NCBI RefSeq assembly: GCF_001969365.1
Contig: NZ_CP019312.1
Coordinates: 3,038,001 to 3,102,000, forward strand
Origin: Tateyamaria omphalii
Lineage (GTDB): Bacteria > Pseudomonadota > Alphaproteobacteria > Rhodobacterales > Rhodobacteraceae
Direction: 5' to 3'
Length of the DNA: 64,000 nt
Of the stretch, positions 34,880 through 44,142 are shown piece after piece. Positions within the stretch are counted from its first letter, which is position 1. Each line of letters starts with the position of its first letter. A program made the translations under genes and the position numbers. The notes beneath the pieces are model-generated. The model saw only the letters and a program-made list of their open reading frames with translations. It made no database searches and was not told where the DNA came from.

Positions 34880-36228
34880 AAGCAATAAGACGCCTTTTGC
34901 CAGACGGGATCGCGGGGCGATTTGCGCTTTTGCTTATCATCTCACTGATCTGTGCAAACTTCTTGGCCCTTGCCGTGCTGTCATACGAGCGCAACCGTTT
35001 GGAACGCGCCACATTGGTTGCACGCGAAGAGGAAAGGATCGTCTCTCTGGTGCCGGCACTAGAGGCGGCCAGTCCATCGATCCGACCGCGAATGGCCGAG
35101 TTGACCTCAACCCGCTCGTCGGCAGTGACCGTCGAGAGGGCACCACTGATCATGGTTCAATCAGATGCGCCCCGGTCGCGCGCCCTTGCCGACGCGTTGA
35201 CGGAAACCTTGGGCGGGCGCGATGTCAAAGCTGCAATTCACCGCCGGCCTGACGACGACCGAAGCGACAGACGAGAGTCTGTCGCCGCATCTATCCTGCT
35301 TGAAACACCGGGGGGCGAGCCAAAACAATGGCTGAATATTCAGTCAAAGGGACCGCGCCCGCTGCCGCCGTTGATCGAAGAAGGCGCGTTTCTTCTAATT
35401 CTAGGGGCATCTCTGACCGCGGTGCTAGGTGTGGGGTTGGTCTTCGTGCGGCGGTTGACGCAGCCACTGACCGCGCTCGCGAAAGCGGCGCGCGCCGCGG
35501 GGCAAGGTGATCGCGCCGCGCGCGTCAGCACCGAAGGCCCACGGGAGATGCGCGACGCGGCTACAGCTTTTAACGACATGCAAGCCCGCATCGCCCAATT
35601 CGAAGCAGAGCGTATGCGAACGCTGGCCGCTGTTGGTCACGACCTGCGGACACCCCTGACCAGCTTACGTATCCGCGCGGAGATGCTTGGGACCGACGAA
35701 AGCGCTTCGATGATCCGCACTCTGGAGGAGATGACTGTGATGGCCGATGGACTGGTGGCCTATGCACGCGGTGCTCGTGAAAATGAAGATGTTACTTACA
35801 TTGATCTTGTCACGCTACTGGAGCAGGCTTCAGGCGACAGACAGGGGTGGTTTGAAGCAACAGAAGCGATCGAAGTTTCAGGGCGACCGGTCGCTCTTGG
35901 GCGCGCCTTTGGTAACCTGATTGACAACGCGATACGCTACGGAGGTAGCGCCAAGGTTACGGCAGAGCGAATTGGTGAAACTGCGCTCGTGACCATTGAG
36001 GATAACGGGCCCGGCATCCCAGATGAAAAATTGTCAAAGGTCTTTGAACCCTTTGTGCGCGGTGATGACAGCCGAAGCGCCGATACAGGCGGTGTCGGGC
36101 TGGGCCTCGCTATTTCGCGTGACATTGTCGTTGCGCATGGTGGGACACTGACGCTGAGTAACCGCCCAGGAGGAGGTCTGCGCGCTGCAGTTAGACTGCC
36201 TGTGACGACCGTAGCCGTCGCGGGATGA
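34876..36228 (+). CDS. Sensor histidine kinase (EnvZ-like)
   Basis: 450 residues starting at TTG, which overlaps the regulator's TGA as TTGA. Two membrane segments (about 17-38 and 168-192) frame a periplasmic sensor region of about 130 residues; then a HAMP domain, the H-box VGHDLRTPLTSLRIRAEML (phospho-His about 256), N-box NLIDNAIRYGG, G1 DNGPGIP and G2 GGVGLGLAI. It partners the OmpR-type regulator upstream. The signal sensed is unknown; a redox, envelope or metal cue is suggested only by the neighbouring genes. Confidence 0.94.
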   Translation: MKAIRRLLPDGIAGRFALLLIISLICANFLALAVLSYERNRLERATLVAREEERIVSLVPALEAASPSIRPRMAELTSTRSSAVTVERAPLIMVQSDAPRSRALADALTETLGGRDVKAAIHRRPDDDRSDRRESVAASILLETPGGEPKQWLNIQSKGPRPLPPLIEEGAFLLILGASLTAVLGVGLVFVRRLTQPLTALAKAARAAGQGDRAARVSTEGPREMRDAATAFNDMQARIAQFEAERMRTLAAVGHDLRTPLTSLRIRAEMLGTDESASMIRTLEEMTVMADGLVAYARGARENEDVTYIDLVTLLEQASGDRQGWFEATEAIEVSGRPVALGRAFGNLIDNAIRYGGSAKVTAERIGETALVTIEDNGPGIPDEKLSKVFEPFVRGDDSRSADTGGVGLGLAISRDIVVAHGGTLTLSNRPGGGLRAAVRLPVTTVAVAG

Positions 36229-37185
36229 CTCAGGAAATTGTTCGAGGGCGCCAAAAGGAACGCATTTCAATGCGGCAGACATCGCGTCATGTTCCAGCAC
36301 CGGCCGACACGAGCGGCTGCTTGACGTCGTGAACCACGATCGGTTTCCAAGGTAATTTTGAATGATCGCAATGGCGACATTTGCTGCGATGCAGTATTGG
36401 ATGTGCCGTCGCTGCGAACCCATGCTGCGTTAGCGAGGGCGGGAAATCCAAGGTCGGGTTTGTCCCACATAGCTGACCTTTCGCACCTGGTTTGTCTAAG
36501 ATATGCCTAACAGAAAGCGTCGGATGACCGGCCAGAGCCCAACCTGTGGACTGAGTTTTTATGCTCTGCGAGACTTGTTGCGGGAACATTTTTTTTGTGG
36601 TCTTAGGCTGGCGTTGCAGCCTTTCGCGAAGGGCGCAGCATAATTCAAATGCCGAATTTACACATGGCGGAACGAAGCGGCCGTCTTAGAGCCTGCTTCG
36701 ACCATTACGTGCACCTTAAGACGGTCGGTTGATCCGCTTGGCAGCCACATCGCCTATGGTCTTGGGATCGCCATTCTTGATTCAAAACATAACCCGTCGG
36801 TCAAATTTGAAGTCGTCACCGCATTGCGATGTCATAAGGCGCTAAACAGTCTGCGTTGATTTGCAAGTCTCGTTGGCAGCGGTTTCTCTTTCAACATCGG
36901 CGGAATGGCGTTCACTTCGTCAATAAGGATCACCGAAATGTGTTCGCGGTCACATAAAAGCCGGAGGTTCGCTGGCAGTCCTCTCTGAGGCCATGCGCCA
37001 AAACCGCGACAGGTCCCAGGTGAATATTCAACAGCACTTTGTTGCGCGGCTCGTCAGACCCATTGCCGCGCGAGCACACTCCTTATCCAGAATACGTCAA
37101 GCGGCCCCTTGGCCGAGGTGCCGGGATCAGGCTGCGGAAACGATGCAGTGTCATATTCTTGTAGTGAACTACCGGTACCCAATTG
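36229..37185. other. About 0.96 kb with no supportable gene
   Basis: Open frames here are short, overlap in several directions and lack convincing ribosome sites. On the minus strand around 36895-36933 one frame reads VILIDEVNAIPPM, which looks protein-like but is followed by a stop after about 25 residues and has no start; it may be a remnant of a mobile gene. No repeats long enough to call. The block separates the two-component island from the LacI-ABC operon and is probably decayed accessory DNA. Confidence 0.55.
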
Positions 37186-37199
37186 TGGAAACGTTTCCA
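37186..37199. promoter_or_regulatory. LacI-family operator (perfect 14-bp palindrome)
   Basis: TGGAAACGTTTCCA, perfectly symmetrical with the central CG pair typical of LacI/PurR-family operators. It lies 15 bases before the TTG start of the LacI gene that heads the ABC transporter operon, so autoregulation is likely. Confidence 0.85.
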
Positions 37200-37213
37200 G
37201 AAGGTGTGGTTCA

Positions 37214-38302
37214 TTGGAGTCCCGTCAAAAGATCACAATCAAGGATGTAGCCCGCAAAGCCGGCTGCGGGATCGCCACCGCCAGTCGGGTGCTCAACAAT
37301 TCTGGCCCAACCAGCGCGGACGCGCGCGAAAGAGTGAAAAAGGCGGCGCAGGATCTTGGGTTTTCCTTTAGCGCCATCGGCAGGGCCTTGCAGGGCGGAC
37401 GCAGCATGACGATCGGCTGTCTGGTGCCGTCGCTGGCCAACCCGGTCTTTGCCGAGGCGGTGCAGGGCGTACAGGAGGTGCTGTCCGGCGCAGGCTATCA
37501 GCTTTTGATTTCCAGTTCCAACTATGACGGCGATGCCGACAACGAGGCCATCGTGACCCTGACCGCCAAGGAGGTCGACGGGTTGATCCTGACGATGGTC
37601 GGCCCGGAGCGCAGCGCCGCCCTAAAGCAGGCGCGCGCGCGGGGCCTGCCGGTTTCACTGATGTTTCATGATCCGCTGGACGGGTTCCTGACCGCGCATG
37701 TGGACAATTTCGAAGCAGCGCGCGAGGTCGCACGGCGGTTCGCCGACCTTGGCCACACGCGCACGGCCTTTTTGTCCCTGCGCTTTGCAAGCTCTGACCG
37801 GTCGCGCAACCGATATGCCGGATTTCATGCCGAGTGCCGGGCGCGGGGCCTGCCGGACCCCGCCCTGATCGAACTGACCGAGGCCGAGGCGAATGACCCG
37901 GAATTGCTGGCAGGCATCCTGGCCACGCTTGGCGGGTTGACCGCGATTTTCGCATCGAACGACTTCTTGGCCATCGCGGTGCAGAAGGCCACGCGCCTGA
38001 TGGGCAAAAACGTGCCGCAAGACTTGTCGGTGGTCGGCTTTGACGGGATCGAGATCGGTCGCCTGCTCGACATGCCGCTGGCAACCATCGAGACCGCGCC
38101 CGATGCGATGGGCCGTCAGGCGGCGCAGACGCTTCTCAACATGTTGCAAGGTGACGCCTGCGTGCAGCGGCCGCCCTTGCCCTTTCATTTCCGTGCGGGG
38201 GCCACCCTTGCGCGTCCCCGCGCGGAAAGCCGTGACGACGACCAGGGTGCCACCTGGCCGCCGTCCGTTCACTCGCTCAAGACCGATCTCAAACAAGGAT
38301 GA
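37214..38302 (+). CDS. LacI-family transcriptional regulator
   Basis: 362 residues from a TTG at 37214 with AGAAGG upstream. N-terminal HTH ITIKDVARKAGCGIATASRVLNN (in two parts) followed by the hinge helix SAIGRALQGGRS; then a periplasmic-binding-like effector domain (TIGCLVPSLANPVFAEAVQG, VVGFDGIEIG). A hydrophilic tail of about 25 residues follows. It probably represses itself and the downstream binding-protein-dependent importer; the palindrome just upstream is its likely site. The gene ends four bases before the solute-binding-protein start. Confidence 0.94.
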   Translation: MESRQKITIKDVARKAGCGIATASRVLNNSGPTSADARERVKKAAQDLGFSFSAIGRALQGGRSMTIGCLVPSLANPVFAEAVQGVQEVLSGAGYQLLISSSNYDGDADNEAIVTLTAKEVDGLILTMVGPERSAALKQARARGLPVSLMFHDPLDGFLTAHVDNFEAAREVARRFADLGHTRTAFLSLRFASSDRSRNRYAGFHAECRARGLPDPALIELTEAEANDPELLAGILATLGGLTAIFASNDFLAIAVQKATRLMGKNVPQDLSVVGFDGIEIGRLLDMPLATIETAPDAMGRQAAQTLLNMLQGDACVQRPPLPFHFRAGATLARPRAESRDDDQGATWPPSVHSLKTDLKQG

Positions 38303-38306
38303 ACCG

Positions 38307-39302
38307 ATGAAACATACCGTTTTGGCAGCACTCTTCGCAACCGCGATCGCTGCACCGGCGCTGGCCGAGGATGCCATTTGCTACAACTGCCCCCCGCAAT
38401 GGGCGGATTGGGCGTCGATGCTCGAAGCTATTGATGAGCAACTCGACATCCAGATGCCGCATGATAACAAGAATTCCGGTCAGACCCTGAGCCAGCTTCT
38501 GGCCGAAAGGGCCAGCCCGGTGGCCGATGTCGCCTATTACGGTGTGACGACCGGCATCAAGGCGGGGAACGAAGGTGTGGTGGAACCCTACAAACCCGCA
38601 GGGTTTGACGACATCCCCGACGGCCTGAAGGACCCCGAAGGCAATTGGTTCGCCATCCATTACGGCACGCTGGGCCTGTTCGTGAATGTCGATGCGCTTG
38701 GCGGTGCACCGGTGCCGCAGTGCTGGGCCGACCTGACCAAGCCCGAATATCGCGGCATGGTCGGCTATCTCGATCCCTCGTCGGCCTTTGTCGGCTATGC
38801 GGGTGCCGTGGCCGTAAACATGGCAAATGGTGGTGATCTAGGCAATTTTGACCCGGCCATCGCTTATTTCAACGACCTGGCCGCAAACGATCCGATCGTG
38901 CCAAAGCAAACATCCTATGCCCGCGTCGTGTCCGGCGAGATCCCGATCCTGTTCGATTATGATTTCAACGCCTATCGGGGCAAGTACGAGGAAGACGGCA
39001 ATTTCGAGTTTGTGCTGCCCTGCGAAGGCTCTGTGCGGGTTCCTTACGTCATGAGCCTTGTCGCCAACGCGCCGAACCCCGAGCTGGGCAAGCGTGTTCT
39101 GGATTTCATCCTGTCGGATGAGGGGCAGGCGATTTGGACCAATGCCTATCTTCAGCCCGCCCGCCCCGTGGAATTGCCCGCCGATGTGGCGGACAAGTTC
39201 CTGCCGGCCTCGGACTACGAACGGGCCGTCGCGGTGGATTATGCCGAGATGGAGCGCGCACAGGCCGCTTTCGGTGAACGGTACCTGAACGAGGTCCAGT
39301 AG
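38307..39302 (+). CDS. ABC transporter substrate-binding protein
   Basis: 331 residues with a signal peptide (MKHTVLAALFATAIAAPALA). Iron/putrescine/phosphonate-type fold features include NKNSGQTLSQLLAERASPVADV, GYLDPSSAFVGYAGAVAVNMANGG and the C-terminal DFILSDEGQAIWTNAYLQPARPV, typical of the extracellular family that serves AfuA, PhnS or ThiB-like proteins. Binds a small solute in the periplasm for the two permeases downstream; the ligand is not evident but the terminal phosphoesterase suggests a phosphate ester. Confidence 0.93.
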   Translation: MKHTVLAALFATAIAAPALAEDAICYNCPPQWADWASMLEAIDEQLDIQMPHDNKNSGQTLSQLLAERASPVADVAYYGVTTGIKAGNEGVVEPYKPAGFDDIPDGLKDPEGNWFAIHYGTLGLFVNVDALGGAPVPQCWADLTKPEYRGMVGYLDPSSAFVGYAGAVAVNMANGGDLGNFDPAIAYFNDLAANDPIVPKQTSYARVVSGEIPILFDYDFNAYRGKYEEDGNFEFVLPCEGSVRVPYVMSLVANAPNPELGKRVLDFILSDEGQAIWTNAYLQPARPVELPADVADKFLPASDYERAVAVDYAEMERAQAAFGERYLNEVQ

Positions 39303-39365
39303 CCGTATTCGCCTGGCTGGGCGGGACAATCTCCTGCCCGGCCGTCCGCCGCATCGGAGATGCAG

Positions 39366-40169
39366 ATGTCGCAAAGCCAATTCCTGACGCTATGCTTGCT
39401 GCCGTTGGCGATTTTCACGTTGGCCTTTCTGGCCATCCCGCTCGGGCGGCTGATCCTTGCCGCGGGCGAGGGTGACGCGGGGTGGGCGATCTATCTGCAA
39501 ATCCTGCAAACCCCACGGTACCTGTCGACGCTGGTGCAGACCGTGCTGGTGTCGCTCGCCGTCACCATGGCGGCACTGGCAATCTCAACCACGGCCGGGC
39601 TTTACCTGGTGCGGAACCGTTTTTTCGGGCGCGACGCGCTGCTGTCGATCCTGACGCTCCCGCTGGCCTTTCCCGGTGTCGTCGTGGGGTTCATGATCAT
39701 TCTGCTGGGCGGGCGGCAGGGCCTTGTGAACTCCCTCACGCCGGGCCACGTGGTCTTTGCCTATTCGGTCTTTGGCCTGTTTCTGGGCTATCTCTATTTC
39801 TCAATCCCACGGGTGCTGCTGACGGTCATGGCGGCGGCCGAAAAGATCGACCCGGCGCTGGAAGAGGCGGCAAAGACGCTGGGCGCGCCGCCGCATCGCA
39901 TCGTCCTTGACGTGCTGTTGCCGGCGCTGGCGCCTGCGCTCATTGCGGCGGGTGCGATTGCCTTTGCCACCGCGATGGGGGCTTTCGGCACGGCCTTTAC
40001 GCTCGCGACCGATATCGATGTGCTGCCGATGGTGATCTACACCGAATTCACCCTGTCGGCCAATATCGCCATGGCCTCGGCGCTGTCGGTGGTGCTGGGG
40101 CTCGTGACGTGGGCGCTGCTGCTGATCGCGCGCAGCCTGTCCGGCACAACCGTTGCGGCGGGCGGATAA
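39366..40169 (+). CDS. ABC transporter permease
   Basis: 267 residues with about six membrane helices and the EAA loop EEAAKTLGAPPHRIVLDVLLP (split by position around 160-180) that contacts the ATPase. GGAG lies six bases before the ATG at 39366; ATG 39360 is an alternative. First of two permeases in the importer operon. Confidence 0.92.
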   Translation: MSQSQFLTLCLLPLAIFTLAFLAIPLGRLILAAGEGDAGWAIYLQILQTPRYLSTLVQTVLVSLAVTMAALAISTTAGLYLVRNRFFGRDALLSILTLPLAFPGVVVGFMIILLGGRQGLVNSLTPGHVVFAYSVFGLFLGYLYFSIPRVLLTVMAAAEKIDPALEEAAKTLGAPPHRIVLDVLLPALAPALIAAGAIAFATAMGAFGTAFTLATDIDVLPMVIYTEFTLSANIAMASALSVVLGLVTWALLLIARSLSGTTVAAGG

Positions 40170-40173
40170 AACC

Positions 40174-40962
40174 ATGAAACACATGACCAAATCCATCCCG
40201 CTGACTATTACCTTGCTGGCCTGTGCCTTTCTGTTGATCCCGATCATCCAGTCGGTCCTGGCCGGGCTGACCGTGAACTATTTTCGCGGCCTGTCTTCGG
40301 GGCTGACGCTGAAATGGATTGGCGAAGTCTGGGCGCTGTATTCAGGCAGCATCTTTTTGTCGATTGGCTTGGCGCTGGCCTGTCTGGTCGTCACCTTGAT
40401 CCTTGGAGTGCCGGCCGCCTATGCGCTGGCGCGCAATCCCGGCCGTGCCTCGCGCGTGCTGGAAGAGTTCATCTCGCTGCCGCTGGCCATTCCGGGTCTC
40501 GCGCTGGCCTTGGCGCTGTTGCAGCTTTATGGCGGTTGGAGCGACTTTCGCACCAGCTGGCTGTTCATTCTTGTGGGCCATGTCCTTTACACGCTGCCCT
40601 TCATGGTGCGGTCGGTCCTGTCGGTGTTGGCGGCCATCGACCTCAAGACGCTTGAGGAAGGGGCCGCATCCCTTGGCGCAGGACCTGCACGGCGGTTCAT
40701 CGACATCGTGGTGCCCAACGCGATGCCGGGTATCCTGGCTGGGGCGCTGACCGTGGTCACGTTGTCGATTGGCGAGTTCAACCTGACATGGATGCTGCAC
40801 ACGCCCCTGCTCAAGACATTGCCTGTGGGGTTGGCCGATAGCTATGCGTCGATGCGGCTGGAGGTGGCCTCGGCCTATACGCTGGTTTTCTTCGTGATGA
40901 TCGTGCCGCTTTTGATGGCCATGCAGTGGGCCAGCGCCCGGGCCCAAAGGATCATGCAATGA
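40174..40962 (+). CDS. ABC transporter permease
   Basis: 262 residues, six predicted membrane helices, EAA motif EEGAASLGAGPARRFIDIVVP about two thirds along. Paralogous in layout to the preceding permease. Its TGA overlaps the ATPase ATG as ATGA, so the products are made together. An ATG at 40183 is an alternative start. Confidence 0.92.
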   Translation: MKHMTKSIPLTITLLACAFLLIPIIQSVLAGLTVNYFRGLSSGLTLKWIGEVWALYSGSIFLSIGLALACLVVTLILGVPAAYALARNPGRASRVLEEFISLPLAIPGLALALALLQLYGGWSDFRTSWLFILVGHVLYTLPFMVRSVLSVLAAIDLKTLEEGAASLGAGPARRFIDIVVPNAMPGILAGALTVVTLSIGEFNLTWMLHTPLLKTLPVGLADSYASMRLEVASAYTLVFFVMIVPLLMAMQWASARAQRIMQ

Positions 40963-41990
40963 CACTGACCCTGACCAACATCGCCAAGACCTTTCCCGGC
41001 GGCACCAAGGCGCTTCTGCCCACGGATCTGGAGATTGCGAAGGGCGAGATCGTCTCGCTTCTCGGCCCCTCGGGCTGCGGCAAGTCCACGCTTTTGCGCA
41101 TCGTCGCGGGGCTGGAAACCCCCGATCCCGGTGCGAAGATCGTATTTGATGGTGAGAATGTAACGCAGCAATCGGTTGAGACCCGCAAGATCGGCATGGT
41201 GTTCCAGTCCTATGCGCTGTTTCCCAACATGTCGGTGCGCGGCAATATCGGCTATGGGCTGAAGATGCAGAAGCTGCCGCGCGCAGAGATTGATGCGCGG
41301 TTGGAAGAGGTGATCGCCTTGTGTCGCCTAGAGGCTTATGCCGACCGCGCCGTTACGGCCCTGTCGGGCGGCCAGCGGCAACGGGTGGCATTGGCCCGCG
41401 CCATGGCACCGCGCCCACGTGTGCTGCTGCTGGACGAGCCGCTGTCGGCGCTGGATGCCGCCCTGCGGGGGCAGTTGCGGGACGAATTGGCGATCCTGCT
41501 GCGTCAGTTCGGGATCACCGCGATCTTCGTCACCCATGATCAGGACGAGGCGATGGCGATCGCCGACCGCGTCGCGGTCATGAGCCAAGGTGAGGTCGCC
41601 CAGATCGGCACGCCCGAGGCGCTCTATCGCAACCCGGCCACCGGTTTCGTTGCGCGTTTTGTGGGCAATGCCATGCCGCTGTCTGGTCGCATCCACGCGG
41701 ACCAATTGCACCTGCCGGGTGGGGTGCTCGCCTTGCCGAGACACGCAGAGGGGCACGATGTTCTCGTGCGGGCGGAGGATATTCGCATCACTGCGCAAGG
41801 GCCGATCACGGCCCATGTCGAAACCGTAACCTTTCTTGGCACGCATTACCGCATCGCGCTGGCCGGGGCGAGTGACGCGCCGCTGTTTGCACTGCACACC
41901 GGTCTTTCGGCGCCCGCGCCGGGGGCAGAGGTGCGCCTGTCCATAGCGCCCGAGGCGCTGCTGATCCTACCCAGGGAGGTTTCCGCCTGA
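40959..41990 (+). CDS. ABC transporter ATP-binding protein
   Basis: 343 residues. Walker A GPSGCGKST (about 37-45), Q-loop VFQSYALFP, signature LSGGQRQRVALARAM, Walker B VLLLDEPLSALD and the H-loop VTHDQDEAM. The C-terminal 90 residues form a TOBE-like domain (ILPREVSA end). Belongs to the carbohydrate/putrescine/phosphonate importer group. Its last base is shared with the ATG of the phosphodiesterase gene (TGATG). Confidence 0.95.
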   Translation: MTLTLTNIAKTFPGGTKALLPTDLEIAKGEIVSLLGPSGCGKSTLLRIVAGLETPDPGAKIVFDGENVTQQSVETRKIGMVFQSYALFPNMSVRGNIGYGLKMQKLPRAEIDARLEEVIALCRLEAYADRAVTALSGGQRQRVALARAMAPRPRVLLLDEPLSALDAALRGQLRDELAILLRQFGITAIFVTHDQDEAMAIADRVAVMSQGEVAQIGTPEALYRNPATGFVARFVGNAMPLSGRIHADQLHLPGGVLALPRHAEGHDVLVRAEDIRITAQGPITAHVETVTFLGTHYRIALAGASDAPLFALHTGLSAPAPGAEVRLSIAPEALLILPREVSA

Positions 41991-42805
41991 TGCCCGGCTT
42001 TATCCAGATCACCGACACCCATATCGTCGCCCCCGGCGCGCTGGCTTACAGACGTTCGGACACGGCGGACGCGTTGCGCCGTGCCGTTTCGACCATCAAC
42101 GCCAAGCTGCCGCTGCTGGACGGCATTGACTGCGTCATCGTCACCGGCGACCTGACCGACCACGGCACGCCCGAAGAATACGCGCATTTCGCTGCGATCA
42201 TGGCCGACCTGGAACTTCCATGGCAGGCCGTACCCGGCAATCATGACCGGCGCGATGCGATGCGCGCCGCTTTTGCGCCTGCGCCTTGGATACCAGGGGA
42301 CGGGCCGATCCAATGGGTTCGCGATTTCGGCCCATTCTCGGTGATCGGTCTTGATACCCTGCTGGAGGGCGCGCATCACGGAGAACTTTCGCTTGACGGG
42401 GTCGGGTTTCTTGAGGCCGCCCTCGCGGCCATCGGGGCGCAACCTGTTGTCATCGCCACGCATCACCCGTGGATGCACAGCGGGATACCTGCGATGGATG
42501 CCGACAACCTGCATGGCGGTGCCACGCTGATGGCACGGCTTGAAGCGCATCCGGGGCCAGTGCGCATGATCTCTGGCCACGTCCACCGCGCCGTCACGGG
42601 CCAGATCGGTCGCGTCACGTGTCAGATCGCACCCGCCACCTGCCACGCGGTCATGACCGATCACCGGGTGGGCTGTGACCCGCAATTGACGTTCGAACCG
42701 GGCGGTTTCACGGTGTATCGCTGGAGGATTGAGCCGGAGCCGAGCCTGGTGTCTGATACCATACCGACAGGAAGCTTCTCGGGCCCGTGGCCATTCGCTG
42801 ACTGA
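41990..42805 (+). CDS. Calcineurin-like metallophosphoesterase (cyclic-nucleotide/glycerophosphodiesterase type)
   Basis: 271 residues with all five metal motifs of the class III phosphodiesterase family: ITDTHI (DxH), VTGDLTDHG (GDxxD), PGNHDRR (GNHD), IATHHPWMHSG and ISGHVHRAV (GHxH). Closest in pattern to GpdQ/Rv0805-type enzymes. Being the last gene of a LacI-ABC operon, it probably hydrolyses a phosphodiester brought in by the transporter, such as a glycerophosphodiester. No signal peptide, so cytoplasmic. Confidence 0.92.
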   Translation: MPGFIQITDTHIVAPGALAYRRSDTADALRRAVSTINAKLPLLDGIDCVIVTGDLTDHGTPEEYAHFAAIMADLELPWQAVPGNHDRRDAMRAAFAPAPWIPGDGPIQWVRDFGPFSVIGLDTLLEGAHHGELSLDGVGFLEAALAAIGAQPVVIATHHPWMHSGIPAMDADNLHGGATLMARLEAHPGPVRMISGHVHRAVTGQIGRVTCQIAPATCHAVMTDHRVGCDPQLTFEPGGFTVYRWRIEPEPSLVSDTIPTGSFSGPWPFAD

Positions 42806-43002
42806 CCGGCGGGAAGGGCGCCCCGACCTGTGCAAAACGGGGCACCGCAGATATGACGCCCATGAATGACCGGAGTGATGACGCACGCGTCGTTGCGACA
42901 ACACAGGTGCTGCGACTACGAACGCTTGCTGCGTCAGCGAAGTGCGAAAATCGAATGACGCGAAAATCCGCCCTGCCGACCTTAAACACCTGATTGGTCT
43001 AG

Positions 43003-43832
43003 GGTCAGGACCCATTGATTTCCGCTTTGCAGCGTGATTCACGGTTCGAAAACCGAGCGGTGAACATGTCTGATCTTTTCTGGCTGACGGATGCGCAGAT
43101 GGCGCGCCTCGAGCCCTTTTTCCCGAAGTCCCACGGCAAGCCACGGGTCGACGACCGGCGTGTGTTGAGTGGGATTATCTTCATCAATCGCAATGGCTTA
43201 CGTTGGCGCGATGCGCCTGCAGCATATGGCCCGCACAAGACCCTCTACAACCGCTGGAAGCGGTGGAGCGACAAGGGCGTCTTCGCACGGATGATGGCAG
43301 GTCTGGCTGCCGAGCACGGCGAACAGAAGACCGTCATGACCGACGCGACCTATCTCAAGGCCCACCGAACAGCGACCAGCTTGGGCGTGAAAAAGGGGGG
43401 CGTGGACGCCTGATTGGCCGGACCAAGGGCGGCATGAACACCAAGCTGCATGCCATCTGCGACAGCCAGGGCCGACCGCTCAACCTGTTCGTCACGGCCG
43501 GTCAGGTCAGCGACTACATCGGCGCACGGGCATTGCTGAGCAGCCTGCCTGACGTCGACTGGCTGCTCGGGGACCGCGGATATGATGCCGACTGGTTCAG
43601 AGATGCGTTGAAAGACAAAGGGATACGCGTATGTATCCCCGGCCGAAAACAGCGCAAGAAAACCGTCAAGTACGACAAGCGCCGATACAAACGGCGCAAC
43701 CGGATCGAGATAATGTTCGGCAGGCTCAAAGACTGGCGGCGTGTGGCAACCCGATACGACCGCTGTCCGAAGGTCTTCCTCTCAGCAATCGCTCTGGCTG
43801 CAACGGTCATTTACTGGCTATGAGTCCTGACC
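43003..43832. mobile_element. IS5-family (IS427-type) insertion sequence, copy 1
   Basis: 830 bases with imperfect terminal repeats GGTCAGGAC / GTCCTGACC and CTAG on both sides (42999-43002, 43833-43836), the duplicated target typical of the IS427 group. Contains an orfA/orfB transposase read through a frameshift. The second copy at 46375 has the same length and encodes identical proteins in inverted orientation. Confidence 0.93.
43066..43823 (+). CDS. IS5/IS427-type transposase (orfA-orfB by -1 frameshift)
   Basis: orfA runs from the ATG at 43066 to 43413 (115 residues, MSDLFWLTDAQMARLEPFF, DUF4096-like N-domain, KTVMTDATYLKAH with the first catalytic Asp). orfB continues in the -1 frame to 43823 (GRTKGGMNTKLHAICD, LLGDRGYDADWFRDAL with the second Asp, and RRNRIEIMFGRLKDWRR with the Glu). 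The AAAAAGGGGGG run at about 43390-43402 is the likely slip site. Intact in both copies, so transposition should still be possible. Confidence 0.92.
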
Positions 43833-43836
43833 CTAG

Positions 43837-44096
43837 GCTTCTTGGCAGCTCAAGTGAACTTTTCGTTTTCCGCTTTGCCATTCACAACTTTCTGTTCTTT
43901 GTTCGTCTCAGGTTAGCAACCCATGACAAACCTTAGAAAATTCTAGGGAGAGAGTAGAGGCGAACAGCGCAATAGGAAACACGTGCGCCAACTAATATTT
44001 AGCCTAACAGGCGAACACTGTCAGTTTTTCGAGAATCTTCCGAGACTCATGGCGGTTTACTCTCGTTTGCATCTTATACTAAGCACCATCGGAAAA
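43837..44096. other. Non-coding spacer between IS copy 1 and the toxin-antitoxin promoter
   Basis: About 260 bases, AT-richer than the chromosome. No frame of useful length with a start and ribosome site, and no strong repeat, is seen. It probably belongs to the imported segment that carries higBA and the protease pair. Confidence 0.5.
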
Positions 44097-44136
44097 TGTA
44101 TCATGCATTGACACATGCATCATCTGCTGATACACA
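44097..44136 (+). promoter_or_regulatory. higBA promoter and operator candidate
   Basis: A consensus -35 TTGACA (44108-44113) and a -10-like TACACA (44131-44136) are 17 bases apart. The region is framed by an inverted repeat TGTATCA (44097-44103) / TGATACA (44128-44134) and holds two ATGCAT boxes (44103-44108, 44115-44120), fitting autorepression by HigA. The predicted transcription start falls at or next to the higB ATG. Confidence 0.65.
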
Positions 44137-44142
44137 ACCTGC

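Noticed and set aside
36848-36968. Minus-strand peptide containing VILIDEVNAIPPM
   Set aside because: Protein-like but no start codon, no family recognised, and a stop soon after; kept only as a note in the gap entry.
42841-42990. Intergenic sequence like that near 36400-36450 (GCTGCGT..AGCGA pattern)
   Set aside because: The shared words are short and degenerate; not enough to call a dispersed repeat family without a genome-wide comparison.
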